From: JAVDCA01 sp035293985
GTDB taxonomy: Bacteria > Pseudomonadota > Alphaproteobacteria > Rhizobiales > Xanthobacteraceae
Assembly (NCBI GenBank): GCA_035293985.1
Contig: DATGLS010000018.1
Coordinates: 1-64,000 of the forward strand
Direction: 5' to 3'
DNA: 64,000 nucleotides
A program made the position numbers and the translations under genes. Of this stretch, positions 51,130-60,222 are shown piece after piece. How positions within the stretch are numbered: the first letter of the stretch is position 1; each line of letters opens with the position of its first letter. The notes below the pieces were generated by a model. That model did not search any database. It saw only the letters and a list, made by a program, of their open reading frames with translations, and was not told where the DNA came from.

Positions 51130-51331
51130 GACAATCTCCATGATTGCTTGATAGGGGTTTCGTGGCTGTTGGTCCTTGCCGCCGCACGAAAGGTTCGCGA
51201 TCTACATGTATCGCTTGTATCGCCACGGCACTTGCCATCCTTTGCCCGACAATGGCGGCATCATTGGAAGCGGCATCATGGGAAGAATGCGGCGCAGACG
51301 TAGGGTTCGATATCGCGGCGGCTGAGCCGGG

Positions 51332-52891
51332 TTACGCGAGTCCCGCCCGCCGAAAGCCTTCGAGATAGTGCTCCATCTCGGCGGCGTCGCGAATCGGCAT
51401 CTGGCGCGCGATCCAGGCAAGCGAGATGTTCGGCTGCGCGCGCCGCAGCTCAACGAGAGCGGCGGCCGCGAGCTCCCGTTGCCCGGCCATGCCGAGCGCG
51501 GCGGTGAGGACGCGATGGGCGCCGACGAAATCGCCGCGTCGGCGGATGCCATCGCGCGCGAGGCGGATCGCGTCCGCGTAGTTGCGGCCGACGTACTGGG
51601 CATAGCCCGCAATGCCGTCATATACGGCGGCGTATGGATCGCGCGGGCTCAGCCGGAGCGCCCGGCGCGCCGCCACGATCGCCTCCTCGGGCCGGCTGCA
51701 ATAGGCGAGCGTCAGCCCGTAGTAGCCTTGGGCGAGCGAGAAGTTCGGATTGAGTCGCAGCGCCTGCTCGAACTCCTGGAGCGAATCCTCGAAACGCCGC
51801 GCGTACAGATGGACGTAGCCGAGCGCGTGATGCGCCCAGGGATCGTCGTCGTCGGCGAGGGCCGCGGCATGTGCCGCGCGCTCCGCGGTCGGTCCCGCCA
51901 CCGCCATGTCGGCCCAACCCATGTGGGCGCTGAACGTATGCGTCGTCGCGAGCAGGCCATGCGCTTGCCCATAATGCGGATCGAGCGCGGTCGCTTTCTC
52001 GAGCAGCGCCTGCGCCACCACGTTGTCCTGCCGTGTCACGCGCCAGAAATGCGACAGCGCCCGCATCACCAGATCCCAGGCGACCATGCTGTCCGGCGAT
52101 TTTCGCTGCGCGCGAAAATTCTCCGCCGCGTAGATCTGCGGCTCGATCGCGGCGACGATCGCGGTGGTGATCTCGTCTTGCACCGCGAATACGTCGGCGA
52201 GATCGCGATCGTAGCGTTCGGCCCAGATGTGGCCGCCGGTGAGGGCGTCGTTGAGCTGCGCCGTGATGCGCAAGCGCTCGCCGGCGCGCCGCACGCTGCC
52301 CTCGACCACGTAGCCCACGCCGAGCTCGGCGGCGATCTGCTTCAGGTTGGCCGACTTGCCCTTGTAGACGAACGAGGAGTTGCGCGCGATGACGAAGAAC
52401 CAGCGCAGGCGGGAGAGCGCCGTGATGATGTCCTCGCTGATGCCGTCGGAGAAATACTCCTGCTCGGGATCGCCGCTCATGTTGACGAACGGCAGCACCG
52501 CGATCGCCGGCCGGTCGGGGAGCGCGAGCGGCGCGCGCGCCGGATCGCTGCCGTCCTTCGCTGCCGCGGCGCCGCCGCCCGATGCGATCTGCACCTCGCC
52601 GACGAACCGCAAGCCCTTGCGCGCGATCGTGCGGATCAGTCTCTGCTCGGCGCCGCTGTCGCCGATCGCCGCGCGCGTCGCGTTGATGCGTGTCGCGAGT
52701 GTCGAATCCGAGACGATCCGGCCGCCCCAGACCGAAGCGATGAGATCGTCCCGGCTGACCACGCGGTCGCGGTTCTCGATCAGATAGACCAGCAGGTCGA
52801 ACACCTGGGGCTCGACCGAAATGGTCTCGCGGCCCCGCGAGAGCTCTCGCAGCGCCGTATCAAGTCTATGACCGGCAAAGAGAAATCGCAC
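51332..52891 (-). CDS. Winged-helix / TolB-N / TPR regulator (CadC-like, cytoplasmic)
   Basis: The 519-residue protein starts at GTG 52891 behind GAGGAC. An OmpR/PhoB-type winged helix (residues ~5-100; VEPQVFDLLVYLIENRDRVVSRDDLIASVWGGRIVSDSTLATRI) is followed by a FlgO/TolB-N-like domain (~127-245; AIAVLPFVNMSGDPEQEYFSDGISEDIITALSRL) and a TPR region to the C-terminus (WAHHALGYVHLYARRFEDSL, PNFSLAQGYYGL). This architecture is frequent in Bradyrhizobium-type genomes, often next to adenylate cyclase genes. There is no transmembrane segment. Target and signal are unknown. Confidence 0.85.
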   Translation of the reverse strand: MRFLFAGHRLDTALRELSRGRETISVEPQVFDLLVYLIENRDRVVSRDDLIASVWGGRIVSDSTLATRINATRAAIGDSGAEQRLIRTIARKGLRFVGEVQIASGGGAAAAKDGSDPARAPLALPDRPAIAVLPFVNMSGDPEQEYFSDGISEDIITALSRLRWFFVIARNSSFVYKGKSANLKQIAAELGVGYVVEGSVRRAGERLRITAQLNDALTGGHIWAERYDRDLADVFAVQDEITTAIVAAIEPQIYAAENFRAQRKSPDSMVAWDLVMRALSHFWRVTRQDNVVAQALLEKATALDPHYGQAHGLLATTHTFSAHMGWADMAVAGPTAERAAHAAALADDDDPWAHHALGYVHLYARRFEDSLQEFEQALRLNPNFSLAQGYYGLTLAYCSRPEEAIVAARRALRLSPRDPYAAVYDGIAGYAQYVGRNYADAIRLARDGIRRRGDFVGAHRVLTAALGMAGQRELAAAALVELRRAQPNISLAWIARQMPIRDAAEMEHYLEGFRRAGLA

Positions 52892-53053
52892 GTGCGTCGT
52901 CCTCGACCGCAGCGCGGCCTTCTCAACCGATAATCAATCCGGTCTCAACCGGAAATCAAGCCGCCGACAAGGACTTGAGCCGGCGCGGCTGGCATCCCGT
53001 ACCGGGCGGTTCGCGCCGCGCGCGCGATCTCAACAGCCAGATGGAGCGGGATC

Positions 53054-53851
53054 ATGACTGAGCTTCAGGCGACCACGAGCAACGTGCATTCCGCCGGCGG
53101 CAGCATGGCCGGACGCGTCGCTTCGTTCCTCTACGGCGTCGTTTGTTACGGCATCTTCTTCGCGACCTTCCTCTATGCCGTCGGTTTCGTCGAGGGCCTC
53201 GTCGTGCCGAAGGCGATCGACGACGGGAAAGTGGTGCCGGCCGTGCAGGCGATTACGATCGATCTCCTGCTGCTCGGGCTGTTCGCGGTCCAGCACAGCG
53301 TGATGGCGCGCCCCCGCTTCAAGCAATGGTGGACGCGGCTCGTGCCGAAGCCGGTCGAACGCAGCACCTACGTGCTGCTCGCCTCGCTCGCGCTGGCACT
53401 CCTGTGCTGGCAATGGCGGCCGCTTTCCGCGGTCGTATGGCATGTCGCCAATCCGAGCATCGCGATGGTGCTCGTCGGTCTGTCGTTCCTCGGCTGGCTG
53501 ATCGTGCTCACCAGCACGTTCCTCATCAATCATTTCGAGCTGTTCGGGCTGCATCAGGTCGCCAACAACCTCACCGGCCGCTCGATGCCGCCGCCGCGCT
53601 TCCGCGCGCCGCTGCTCTACAAGTTCGTGCGCCACCCGATCTATCTCGGCTTCATCATCGCGTTCTGGTCGATGCCCACCATGACGCTCGGCCGCCTGCT
53701 GTTCGCCGCGGCAACCACGGCCTACATTCTGATCGGGATCGTGCTGGAGGAGCGCGACCTCGTCGGCGTGTTCGGCGACGACTACCGCCGTTACCGCGCG
53801 CGCGTCTCGATGCTGATTCCACTGACGAATCCCTGGCGCAAGTCGGCCTGA
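53054..53851 (+). CDS. mddA: Methanethiol S-methyltransferase-like membrane protein
   Basis: The 265-residue protein has about six transmembrane helices and the NnrU/isoprenylcysteine-methyltransferase C-terminal signature (YKFVRHPIYLGFIIAFWSMP, then GIVLEERDLVGVFGDDYRRYRARVSMLIP). The core QHSVMARPRFKQWWTRLVPKPVERSTYVLLAS matches MddA, which methylates methanethiol to dimethyl sulfide and was characterised in Pseudomonas and Bradyrhizobium. Start ATG 53054 lies behind GGAGCGGG. The 162 bases upstream hold only the divergent promoter region. Assignment to MddA rather than a paralog is fairly confident but not certain. Confidence 0.72.
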   Translation: MTELQATTSNVHSAGGSMAGRVASFLYGVVCYGIFFATFLYAVGFVEGLVVPKAIDDGKVVPAVQAITIDLLLLGLFAVQHSVMARPRFKQWWTRLVPKPVERSTYVLLASLALALLCWQWRPLSAVVWHVANPSIAMVLVGLSFLGWLIVLTSTFLINHFELFGLHQVANNLTGRSMPPPRFRAPLLYKFVRHPIYLGFIIAFWSMPTMTLGRLLFAAATTAYILIGIVLEERDLVGVFGDDYRRYRARVSMLIPLTNPWRKSA

Positions 53852-53888
53852 CTGCGAGGGCGCACCTCTGTTGCTTGCCGCAACAGCG

Positions 53889-55166
53889 CTATTGCCCGCC
53901 CACCAGCACCATCGAGATCGCCGGGACATACGTGATCACCAGGAGCGTCAGGAAGTTGATCAGCACGAACGGCATCACGCCGCGATAGACCTGGCCGATG
54001 CCGACGTCGAAGATCGCGTGCGAGGCGAACAGGTTGAGCCCGAACGGCGGCGTGTAGAGGCCGATGGAGAGATTCACCGCCATGATGATGCCGAAGTGGA
54101 TCGGGCTCACGCCCGCCGCCGTGACGATCGGCAGCAGCAGCGGGGTGAGGATCAGGATCGCGGCCGGCGGCTCGAGGAAGCTGCCGGCGATCAGGAGGCC
54201 GATATTGATCAGCAGCAGCGTCTCCCACGGCCGCATGTGCATCGCCTCGATATTGCTGACGATCTGCTGCGGAATGCCGCTGGTGGTGAGCAGCCAAGAG
54301 TAGATGCCGGCCGCCGCGACGATGATCAGGATCTGCGAGATCAGGAACGCGGCGCTCACGACGACGCGCCACAGGTCGCGCAGGCCGAGCTCGCGGTAGA
54401 TCACGGTGGTGACGAACAGCGAGTACACCACCGCGACGCCGGCGGCTTCCGTCGGCGTGAACACGCCGCCATAGATGCCGCCGAAGATCACCACGATGGT
54501 GCCGATCGCCCATCCCGCCTCCTTGGTGGTCTCCCAGATGTTGACCCAGCGCGCGCGCGACACCAGCGGCACCATGTGGATGCGCGAGTAGGCGAAGACG
54601 TAGGCCGCGTCGACCACGCCGATCAAAATGCTCGGGAGAATGCCGGCGGTGAACAGGAGCAGCGCCGATTGCTGCGCCGACATCGAGTAGAGGATCATCG
54701 AGATCGACGGCGGGATGATCACCGCGACCGCACCCGAGGAGGCGAGCAGCCCGACGCTGAAGTGCTCCTTGTAGCCGTTTTGCTTGAGCGAGGGATAAAG
54801 AAGGCGGCCGACCGCCACCACGGTGCCGACCGAGGTATGCGCCATGGCGCCGAACAGCTCGGAGGACGCGACCGTGGTGATCGCGAGCGAGCCGCGGATG
54901 CCGCCGATGATCGACACCACCCAGGCCACCACGCGGCGCGCGATGCCGCCCTGCGCCATGATCTCGCCGGCGAGCACGAAATAGGGCACGGCGAGGAGCG
55001 GGAAGTTGTCGAGGCTGCCGAACATGTAGGTCGGGACCGCGCTGGTCGGCACGTCGGCAATGAAGATGATCGCGGCGAGCGAGGTCAGCACCAGCACCGC
55101 GAAGATCGGAAAGCCGACCATCATCAGGATCGCGGGCAGGGCGAAATAGATGAGATAGGCGGCCAT
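53889..55166 (-). CDS. TRAP transporter large permease (DctM)
   Basis: The 425-residue protein has the ~12-helix DctM layout, with signatures LDNFPLLAVPYFVLAGEIMAQGGIARR, SSELFGAMAHTSVGTVVAVGRLLYPSLKQNGY and LTPLLLPIVTAAGVSPIHFGIIMAVNLSIGLYTPPFGLNLF. It is the transport channel of a sodium-coupled tripartite importer for organic acids. It follows the small permease gene by 12 bases. A substrate cannot be read from this subunit. Confidence 0.95.
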   Translation of the reverse strand: MAAYLIYFALPAILMMVGFPIFAVLVLTSLAAIIFIADVPTSAVPTYMFGSLDNFPLLAVPYFVLAGEIMAQGGIARRVVAWVVSIIGGIRGSLAITTVASSELFGAMAHTSVGTVVAVGRLLYPSLKQNGYKEHFSVGLLASSGAVAVIIPPSISMILYSMSAQQSALLLFTAGILPSILIGVVDAAYVFAYSRIHMVPLVSRARWVNIWETTKEAGWAIGTIVVIFGGIYGGVFTPTEAAGVAVVYSLFVTTVIYRELGLRDLWRVVVSAAFLISQILIIVAAAGIYSWLLTTSGIPQQIVSNIEAMHMRPWETLLLINIGLLIAGSFLEPPAAILILTPLLLPIVTAAGVSPIHFGIIMAVNLSIGLYTPPFGLNLFASHAIFDVGIGQVYRGVMPFVLINFLTLLVITYVPAISMVLVGGQ

Positions 55167-55178
55167 GCGCGTGCGCCG

Positions 55179-55691
55179 TCAGTGGTCCGACCGGCTGGCG
55201 ATCGGATCGGCGGGCGCGACGCCGCGCACGAGCAGGCGGATCGCGATCAGCAGGCCCATGAACAGGAAGCCGAGGGGCATCATGCCCTGCGGCAGCACGA
55301 GCGGGATGTTCGCCGCCTCGCTGCGCTGATCGAGCTCGGCCAGCATCGACACCACGGGCCACGAGAGCGCCGCGAGCAGCAGGCTGGTCGCCACCACGAT
55401 GACCTCGACCACCAGCTCGACGATTGCGCGCGGCCCCGCCGGCAGCAGCGACACGAAGGCATCCATGCGGATCTGCCGCCCCGCCCAGCCGACCAGCCCG
55501 CAGTTGAGAAAGACGCAGGCGATCATCAGAAACAGCATCACCTCCTCGGCCCACGGGATCGACACGGCGAGGAAGTAGCGCCCGATGATGTTGGCGAAGT
55601 TCACCGCCACGCTGCCGATCAGCAGCGCGCCGCAGGCGACGCGGATGATCGCCATCAAGTGGCGCGCGCCGCGTTCGAGGTGAGAGATCAT
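55179..55691 (-). CDS. TRAP transporter small permease (DctQ)
   Basis: The 170-residue protein starts at ATG 55691 behind GGAGAG and has four transmembrane helices with the DctQ motifs FANIIGRYFLAVSIPWAEEVMLFLMIACVFL and GRQIRMDAFVSLLP. It partners the DctM gene 12 bases downstream. It is separated from the binding-protein gene by a 154-base spacer that contains an intergenic repeat. Confidence 0.92.
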   Translation of the reverse strand: MISHLERGARHLMAIIRVACGALLIGSVAVNFANIIGRYFLAVSIPWAEEVMLFLMIACVFLNCGLVGWAGRQIRMDAFVSLLPAGPRAIVELVVEVIVVATSLLLAALSWPVVSMLAELDQRSEAANIPLVLPQGMMPLGFLFMGLLIAIRLLVRGVAPADPIASRSDH

Positions 55692-55705
55692 GGACTCTCC
55701 TTTTT

Positions 55706-55821
55706 CCTTCTCCCCGAAGGGAGAGGATGGCGAGCGAAGCGAGCCGGGTGACGGGCGCTCGGAGTTTCGATCCTGGCACCTAGAGCCCCTCACCGCAGCC
55801 CTTTCCCTTCGGGGAGAGGGG
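55706..55821. repeat. Intergenic inverted repeat built on CTCCCCGAAGGGA
   Basis: CCTTCTCCCCGAAGGGAGAGG (55706-55726 region) recurs in inverted orientation near 55800-55821 (CCTTTCCCTTCGGGGAGAGG). The unit itself is a hairpin (TCCCTTC/GAAGGGA-like). The element interrupts the TRAP operon between binding-protein and small-permease genes, where it may adjust the relative amounts of the subunits by mRNA folding. Confidence 0.65.
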
Positions 55822-55845
55822 CGCAACCGCAGTGCCGCGCGGCCG

Positions 55846-56871
55846 CTAATGCTTCGCTGCCGCGGCGCGCACCGTGAGCAGCAGGTCGTGCACGGCCGGC
55901 TGATCCTTGGTCACCTCGTCGCCGACGCTGTCGAGCAGCGGCTTCATCTTGGCGAGATCTTCCGTCGGCAGCATGTGCACCTGCCCGCCCATCTTCACCC
56001 AGTCGGCGGCGAGCTGCTTCGTGAAATCGACCTCCCACGCCTGCGCCTTCGGCTGCACCTCCTGGCCGACGTCGATCACCGTCTTGCGCAGGTCGGGCGG
56101 CAGCTTGTCGAGCCAGGCCTGGCTCACCACCGCGAGCGAGACCAGGAACGTGTCGTTCGTGACCGTGATGGTCTTCACCAGGTTGTTCATCTTGAAGCCG
56201 ACGAACACCGAGAGCCCGCTGATGGTGCCGTCGATCGTGCCCTGGCTCAGCGCCGGCATCACCTCCGACAGCGGCATAGCGATGCCGGTCGCGCCGAGGC
56301 GGCTCATCTTGGCGCGCTCGAGCGCCGTGCCGTTGATGCGCAGCTTCTTGCCCTTGAAGTCGTCGAGCCGCAGTATCGCGTTCTTCGCCGCATAGGCTGC
56401 GGTGCCGAGGTTGAGGGTCGCGATGCCGGTCATGCGCTTCGGCGTCGCCATCCCGAGGATGATCTTCTGGATGTCGGGATCGTGGATCGTCGCTGCCACG
56501 TTGGCGTCGTCGCGAAACAGCATCGGCGCGCTGAACACGCCGTAGCGCGGGTCGAGCCCGACATAAAAATCGACTGGCCCGATGTATCCTTGCACGCTGC
56601 CGAGCTGCACGCCCTCGATCTCGCGCGGGATCGGCCCGAGCTGGCTCGCCGGATAGATCTGCACCTCGATTCGGCCGTTGGTCGCCTTCTCGAGCGCCTC
56701 CTTGTACATCTTGATGAACTGGTGCTGCGTCTCGTTGATGGTCGCGGTGCCGAACTTCATCACGAACTCGGCGGCCGCGGCCGGCCCCGCCGCGAGCCCG
56801 CAGGCGAGCGCGGCTGCGATCGCCAGGCCGGCGACCAGCGCGCGGCGCGGCGCATGGCGCGTCTTCATCAT
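55846..56871 (-). CDS. TRAP transporter substrate-binding protein (DctP)
   Basis: The 341-residue periplasmic protein has a signal peptide (1-33, ending AAA). DctP motifs include FGTATINETQHQFIKMYKEALEKATNGRIEVQIYPASQLG and KNAILRLDDFKGKKLRINGTALER, the latter including the conserved carboxylate-binding arginine region (KLRINGT; consensus KxRxxxS). The ligand is probably an organic acid. It is the first gene of the TRAP operon; the 207 bases upstream separate it from the divergent PQQ dehydrogenase gene. The pairing suggests the imported acid could be related to an oxidised alcohol, but this is speculative. Confidence 0.92.
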   Translation of the reverse strand: MMKTRHAPRRALVAGLAIAAALACGLAAGPAAAAEFVMKFGTATINETQHQFIKMYKEALEKATNGRIEVQIYPASQLGPIPREIEGVQLGSVQGYIGPVDFYVGLDPRYGVFSAPMLFRDDANVAATIHDPDIQKIILGMATPKRMTGIATLNLGTAAYAAKNAILRLDDFKGKKLRINGTALERAKMSRLGATGIAMPLSEVMPALSQGTIDGTISGLSVFVGFKMNNLVKTITVTNDTFLVSLAVVSQAWLDKLPPDLRKTVIDVGQEVQPKAQAWEVDFTKQLAADWVKMGGQVHMLPTEDLAKMKPLLDSVGDEVTKDQPAVHDLLLTVRAAAAKH

Positions 56872-57078
56872 GGCTTCCCCCCGATATGGCTCTTTATGTG
56901 GCTTATGTGGCGCGCGATCCTAGGTGGGCCGCCGCCCGCGCTCAAGCACCATCGGGTCGCAGGCGGCGCCACGGAAATGCTTCCGGCCGGTCGCGGAAGT
57001 TGCTAGCCTCGCGGCGTGGGACGAGGCGCTCGGGCGCTCGCGCGCGCGACGCTCAATGAGGCGATCCGGGAGGAAGAC

Positions 57079-58758
57079 ATGAGACGCATGCTGTATGCGG
57101 CGCTGCTCGGCACGTGCTTGCCGGCGGCCGCCCTCGCGCAGAGCGCGGACGAGATCAAGAACGCGGCGGCGACGCCGCAGAACGTGCTCACCTACGGGAT
57201 GAGCTACAGCCAGCAGCGCTTCAGCCCGCTCGACCAGATCAACCGGCAGACGGTGAAGCGGCTGGTGCCGGTGTGGTCCTACAGCCTGGACAACAACACC
57301 GGCGAGGAGTCGCAGCCGCTGATCTACAACGGCGTGATGTACGTCACCAGCCAGAACAAGACCGTGGCGGTCGACGCGCTCACCGGCAAGGAGATCTGGA
57401 ATACGCCGATCGAGTATCCGCCCACGACCACGCGGGTCGTCTGCTGCGGCATCGTCAATCGCGGCGCCGCCATCTACCAGGGCCGCATTTTTCGCACCAC
57501 GCTCGACGCGCGCGTGATCGCGCTCGACGCCAAGACCGGCAAGGTCATCTGGGACGTTAAGTCGGGCGACGCCAAGGACGGCATCGCCATGACGGGCGCG
57601 CCGCTGATCGCCGACGGCGTGCTGCTGGTCGGCATGGCCGGCGCCGAGTACGGCAGCCGCGGCTACATCGAGGGCTACGATCCGGCGGACGGCAAGCGGC
57701 TGTGGCGGCGCTACACCGTGCCGCGGCCGGGCGAGCCCGGCGCCGACACCTGGCCCGATCATGCTGCCAACGCCAGCGGCGGCAGCACCTGGACCACCGG
57801 CGCGTTCGATCCCGACCTCGACCTCGTGTTCTGGGGTGTCGGCAACCCGGCGCCGTGGAATGCGCTGTTGCGCAAGGGCGACGATCTCTACACCAACTCG
57901 ATCCTCGCCATCCGCCCGAAGACCGGCGAGGTGGTGTGGCACTATCAGACGTCGCCGAACGATCCGTTCGATCACGACAACATCACGTCGATCATCCTCG
58001 CCGACATGACGATCGACGGGCGTCCCATGAAGGTGCTGCTGCAGGCCGGGCGCAACGGCTTCTTCTACGTGCTCGAGCGCAAGACCGGCCAGCTCGTCGC
58101 CGCCAATCCGTACGTGAAGGTGACCTGGGCGACCGGCATCGACAAGGAGACCGGCCGGCCGATCTGGAGCGAGGCGACCAAGAAGGTGCTCGACTTCACC
58201 GATCAGATCGAAACCTGGCCGAGCATCTCGGGCGGCACCAACTGGTTTCCGTACTCGTTCGATCCGCGCAACCAGACGGCCTTCGTCAACACGCTCGCGA
58301 TCGGCATGAAGTACGAGCCCGAGCCGGCCGACACGATCCGCAACCTCAAGCCCGGCCAGTCGCACCGCGCCGTCAAGATCACGCGCGTCCTCGAGCCCGA
58401 CGGCATACCGGGCTATCTCAACGCGATCGACCCGATGACCGGCAAGTCGAAGTGGAAGATCCCGTTCAAGAGCCCGAACTGGGCCGGCACGCTCGTCACC
58501 GCCGGCGGCCTCGTATTCACCGGCGAGCTGACCGGCGAGTTCATCGCGGTCGACGAGGATACGGGCAAGATCGTGTGGAAGTTCCAGACCCCGTCCGGGA
58601 TCATCGGCCAGCCGATCACGTGGCAGCATGACGGCAAGCAATACGTCACCGTCACCAGCGGCACCGGCGGCGTCTACGTGCTCAAGACGCCTGACCCGAA
58701 CCTCGCTCACGTCCCGCCCGGCGGCACGCTGTGGACCTTCGCGCTGCTGGATCAGTAG
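57079..58758 (+). CDS. PQQ-dependent alcohol-type dehydrogenase
   Basis: The 559-residue periplasmic quinoprotein starts at ATG 57079 behind GGGAGGAAG and has a signal peptide (1-20, ending ALA). The eight-bladed propeller is marked by W-docking repeats such as ALDAKTGKVIWDV and AVDEDTGKIVWKF. The vicinal disulfide C122-C123 over PQQ (VVCCGIVNRG), MTGAPLI and WGVGNPAPWN are as in methanol/ethanol dehydrogenases. Where XoxF and MxaF have a catalytic aspartate (and XoxF a lanthanide-binding one) in xRDxDTG, this protein reads A-I-R279-P-K281-T-G. The substrate is thus uncertain. A cytochrome c gene follows. Confidence 0.9.
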   Translation: MRRMLYAALLGTCLPAAALAQSADEIKNAAATPQNVLTYGMSYSQQRFSPLDQINRQTVKRLVPVWSYSLDNNTGEESQPLIYNGVMYVTSQNKTVAVDALTGKEIWNTPIEYPPTTTRVVCCGIVNRGAAIYQGRIFRTTLDARVIALDAKTGKVIWDVKSGDAKDGIAMTGAPLIADGVLLVGMAGAEYGSRGYIEGYDPADGKRLWRRYTVPRPGEPGADTWPDHAANASGGSTWTTGAFDPDLDLVFWGVGNPAPWNALLRKGDDLYTNSILAIRPKTGEVVWHYQTSPNDPFDHDNITSIILADMTIDGRPMKVLLQAGRNGFFYVLERKTGQLVAANPYVKVTWATGIDKETGRPIWSEATKKVLDFTDQIETWPSISGGTNWFPYSFDPRNQTAFVNTLAIGMKYEPEPADTIRNLKPGQSHRAVKITRVLEPDGIPGYLNAIDPMTGKSKWKIPFKSPNWAGTLVTAGGLVFTGELTGEFIAVDEDTGKIVWKFQTPSGIIGQPITWQHDGKQYVTVTSGTGGVYVLKTPDPNLAHVPPGGTLWTFALLDQ

Positions 58759-58776
58759 CGCCGTACACATCACGCC

Positions 58777-58809
58777 GGCGCTCCCTCTCTTGGAGGGGGA
58801 GGGAGCGCC
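58777..58809. repeat. 11-bp-stem hairpin between PQQ dehydrogenase and cytochrome c genes
   Basis: GGCGCTCCCTC (58777-58787) pairs perfectly with GAGGGAGCGCC (58799-58809) across an 11-base loop. No T-run follows, so it may act as partial terminator or mRNA stabiliser between the two genes rather than a full stop. Confidence 0.6.
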
Positions 58810-58839
58810 GAGGGACTCTATGACTCGCAGTTGGAATGC

Positions 58840-59142
58840 ATGCGTTACCTGATCTTCTTCCTTGCCCTGATCCCGCTCGCTCATCCGTGCTTCGCCGAGG
58901 ATCCGGCCGCCGCCGGCGCGCAGATCTACGCCGAGAACTGCTCGACCTGCCATGGCGACGATCTCATCAACAACGCGCACATCGCCTTCGACCTGCGCCG
59001 GCTCAAGGCCGACGAGCACGAGCGCTTCGTCAACTCGGTCCTGCACGGCAAGAACAACAAGATGCCCGCCTGGGAGGGCGTGCTCGACAGGACGCAGATC
59101 GAAGCGCTGTGGGCGTACATCCGCGCGAATGCGTACAAGTGA
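58840..59142 (+). CDS. Small periplasmic c-type cytochrome
   Basis: The 100-residue protein has a signal peptide (1-19, ending CFA), one heme motif C34-S-T-C37-H38 and the axial methionine M75 in NKMPAW, so it is a class I monoheme cytochrome. ATG 58840 has no strong ribosome site; a TTG lies at 58831. It lies 81 bases after the PQQ dehydrogenase gene on the same strand and is its likely electron acceptor, as XoxG/ExaB-type cytochromes are for their dehydrogenases. Confidence 0.88.
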   Translation: MRYLIFFLALIPLAHPCFAEDPAAAGAQIYAENCSTCHGDDLINNAHIAFDLRRLKADEHERFVNSVLHGKNNKMPAWEGVLDRTQIEALWAYIRANAYK

Positions 59143-59149
59143 GGAACGC

Positions 59150-59236
59150 GTAGCCGGATGGAGCGAAGCGCAATCCGGCGTCAGCCCATCGACTGATCGG
59201 CTTTCTCCGCATTTCGCTTCGCTCCATGCGGGCTAC
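59150..59236. repeat. Intergenic repeat with GTAGCC/GGCTAC ends
   Basis: GTAGCC (59150-59155) and GGCTAC (59231-59236) bound an 87-base element with internal GGAGCGAAGCG and CGCTTCGCTCC arms. It separates the convergent cytochrome and alpha/beta hydrolase genes. Elements of this shape recur in alphaproteobacterial intergenic DNA. Confidence 0.65.
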
Positions 59237-59240
59237 AGGC

Positions 59241-60095
59241 CTACTCCGCCGCGGTCGCCAGGCTCGCCGCCGCGATGAAGCCCGCAAACGCATCGGCGAT
59301 CTCGTCCTCGTAGGGCGCCCAGTCGGGGAACGGAATGAGCGGCACGTCCTGGTCCTCGATCGGCAGGCGATGCAGCTTGGCACCGGGAATGAGCCGGGCC
59401 GCCGTGAGGCCACTCGCGCTCGAATGGGTCTTGTCGTTGCCGGGAATGACGATGGTCGGCACGCGCAGCGCCTGCAGCTCCTGCTCGGTGACACCCATCA
59501 CCGGGTGGCCCGCGCCGGCGACGAAGATCTCGCGCCACTTGCTCATCACCGCGATGAACTTCTCCGCCGGCAGGTTCTCGAGATACGCCGCGTTGCGCGC
59601 GCTTGCTTTCATCCGCTCCTGGTACTGCTCGGTCGCGCATACCGCCGCCATGCCGCCGGCCCGCGCCGCGCGGATGTACTGGTCGTAGTAATTCTCCGGC
59701 AGGCGCGCCGCCGCGAACGGCCCGCCCGTGACCCGCAGCAGCAGCAGGCCGCGCACCGCATCTGGATTGCGCAGTGCGAACAGGATCGAGGTGCGTGCGC
59801 CCGACGAGCTGCCGCCGAAAAAGGCGGGCAGGGCGCCGAGGTTCTGCATCAGCTCGCGCATGTCCTCGGTCCAGATCACCTCCTCGCCCTCGTCGCCCTC
59901 GAGCACGACGTCGGAAAGGCCGGTGTTGCGCCGGTCATGCAGCACCACGCGATGCCCGCGCGCCGCGAGCTTCTTAGCCAGCGGGACGAACTCGTCATGG
60001 GCACGCCGCCCGCCCGTGGTCAGCATGATCCAGGGGCCGTGGTCCCCGATGACCTGGTAATTGATGTCGACGCCGCGGATCTTCGTGATCGGCAT
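59241..60095 (-). CDS. Alpha/beta-fold hydrolase
   Basis: The 284-residue cytoplasmic protein starts at ATG 60095 behind GGGAGGA. The oxyanion strand is PWIMLTTGGRRAHDEF, and the nucleophile elbow is GGSSSGARTS (serine near residue 98). VIPGNDKTHSS carries a candidate acidic residue and histidine, although the final catalytic histidine is not in a standard GH motif. Reaction and substrate are unknown; relatives include esterases and haloalkane/epoxide hydrolases. It is divergent from the sulfite-oxidase-like gene, with 127 bases between starts. Confidence 0.8.
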   Translation of the reverse strand: MPITKIRGVDINYQVIGDHGPWIMLTTGGRRAHDEFVPLAKKLAARGHRVVLHDRRNTGLSDVVLEGDEGEEVIWTEDMRELMQNLGALPAFFGGSSSGARTSILFALRNPDAVRGLLLLRVTGGPFAAARLPENYYDQYIRAARAGGMAAVCATEQYQERMKASARNAAYLENLPAEKFIAVMSKWREIFVAGAGHPVMGVTEQELQALRVPTIVIPGNDKTHSSASGLTAARLIPGAKLHRLPIEDQDVPLIPFPDWAPYEDEIADAFAGFIAAASLATAAE

Positions 60096-60222
60096 GGGTT
60101 CCTCCCTCGTTATCGTCAGGCTACGCAGTCGGCGCGCATGCGGCAATGCCTCACCTGCACCATCGCGGAAGGGCCCTGACCAGCCGCCGCCCATCGGATA
60201 TCCTGCGCGCCGAGGTGATCGC

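Noticed and set aside
53871..55751. A 626-codon plus-strand open frame opposite the TRAP permease genes
   Set aside because: The translation is rich in His, Asp and Arg with no domain. The minus strand encodes intact DctM and DctQ.
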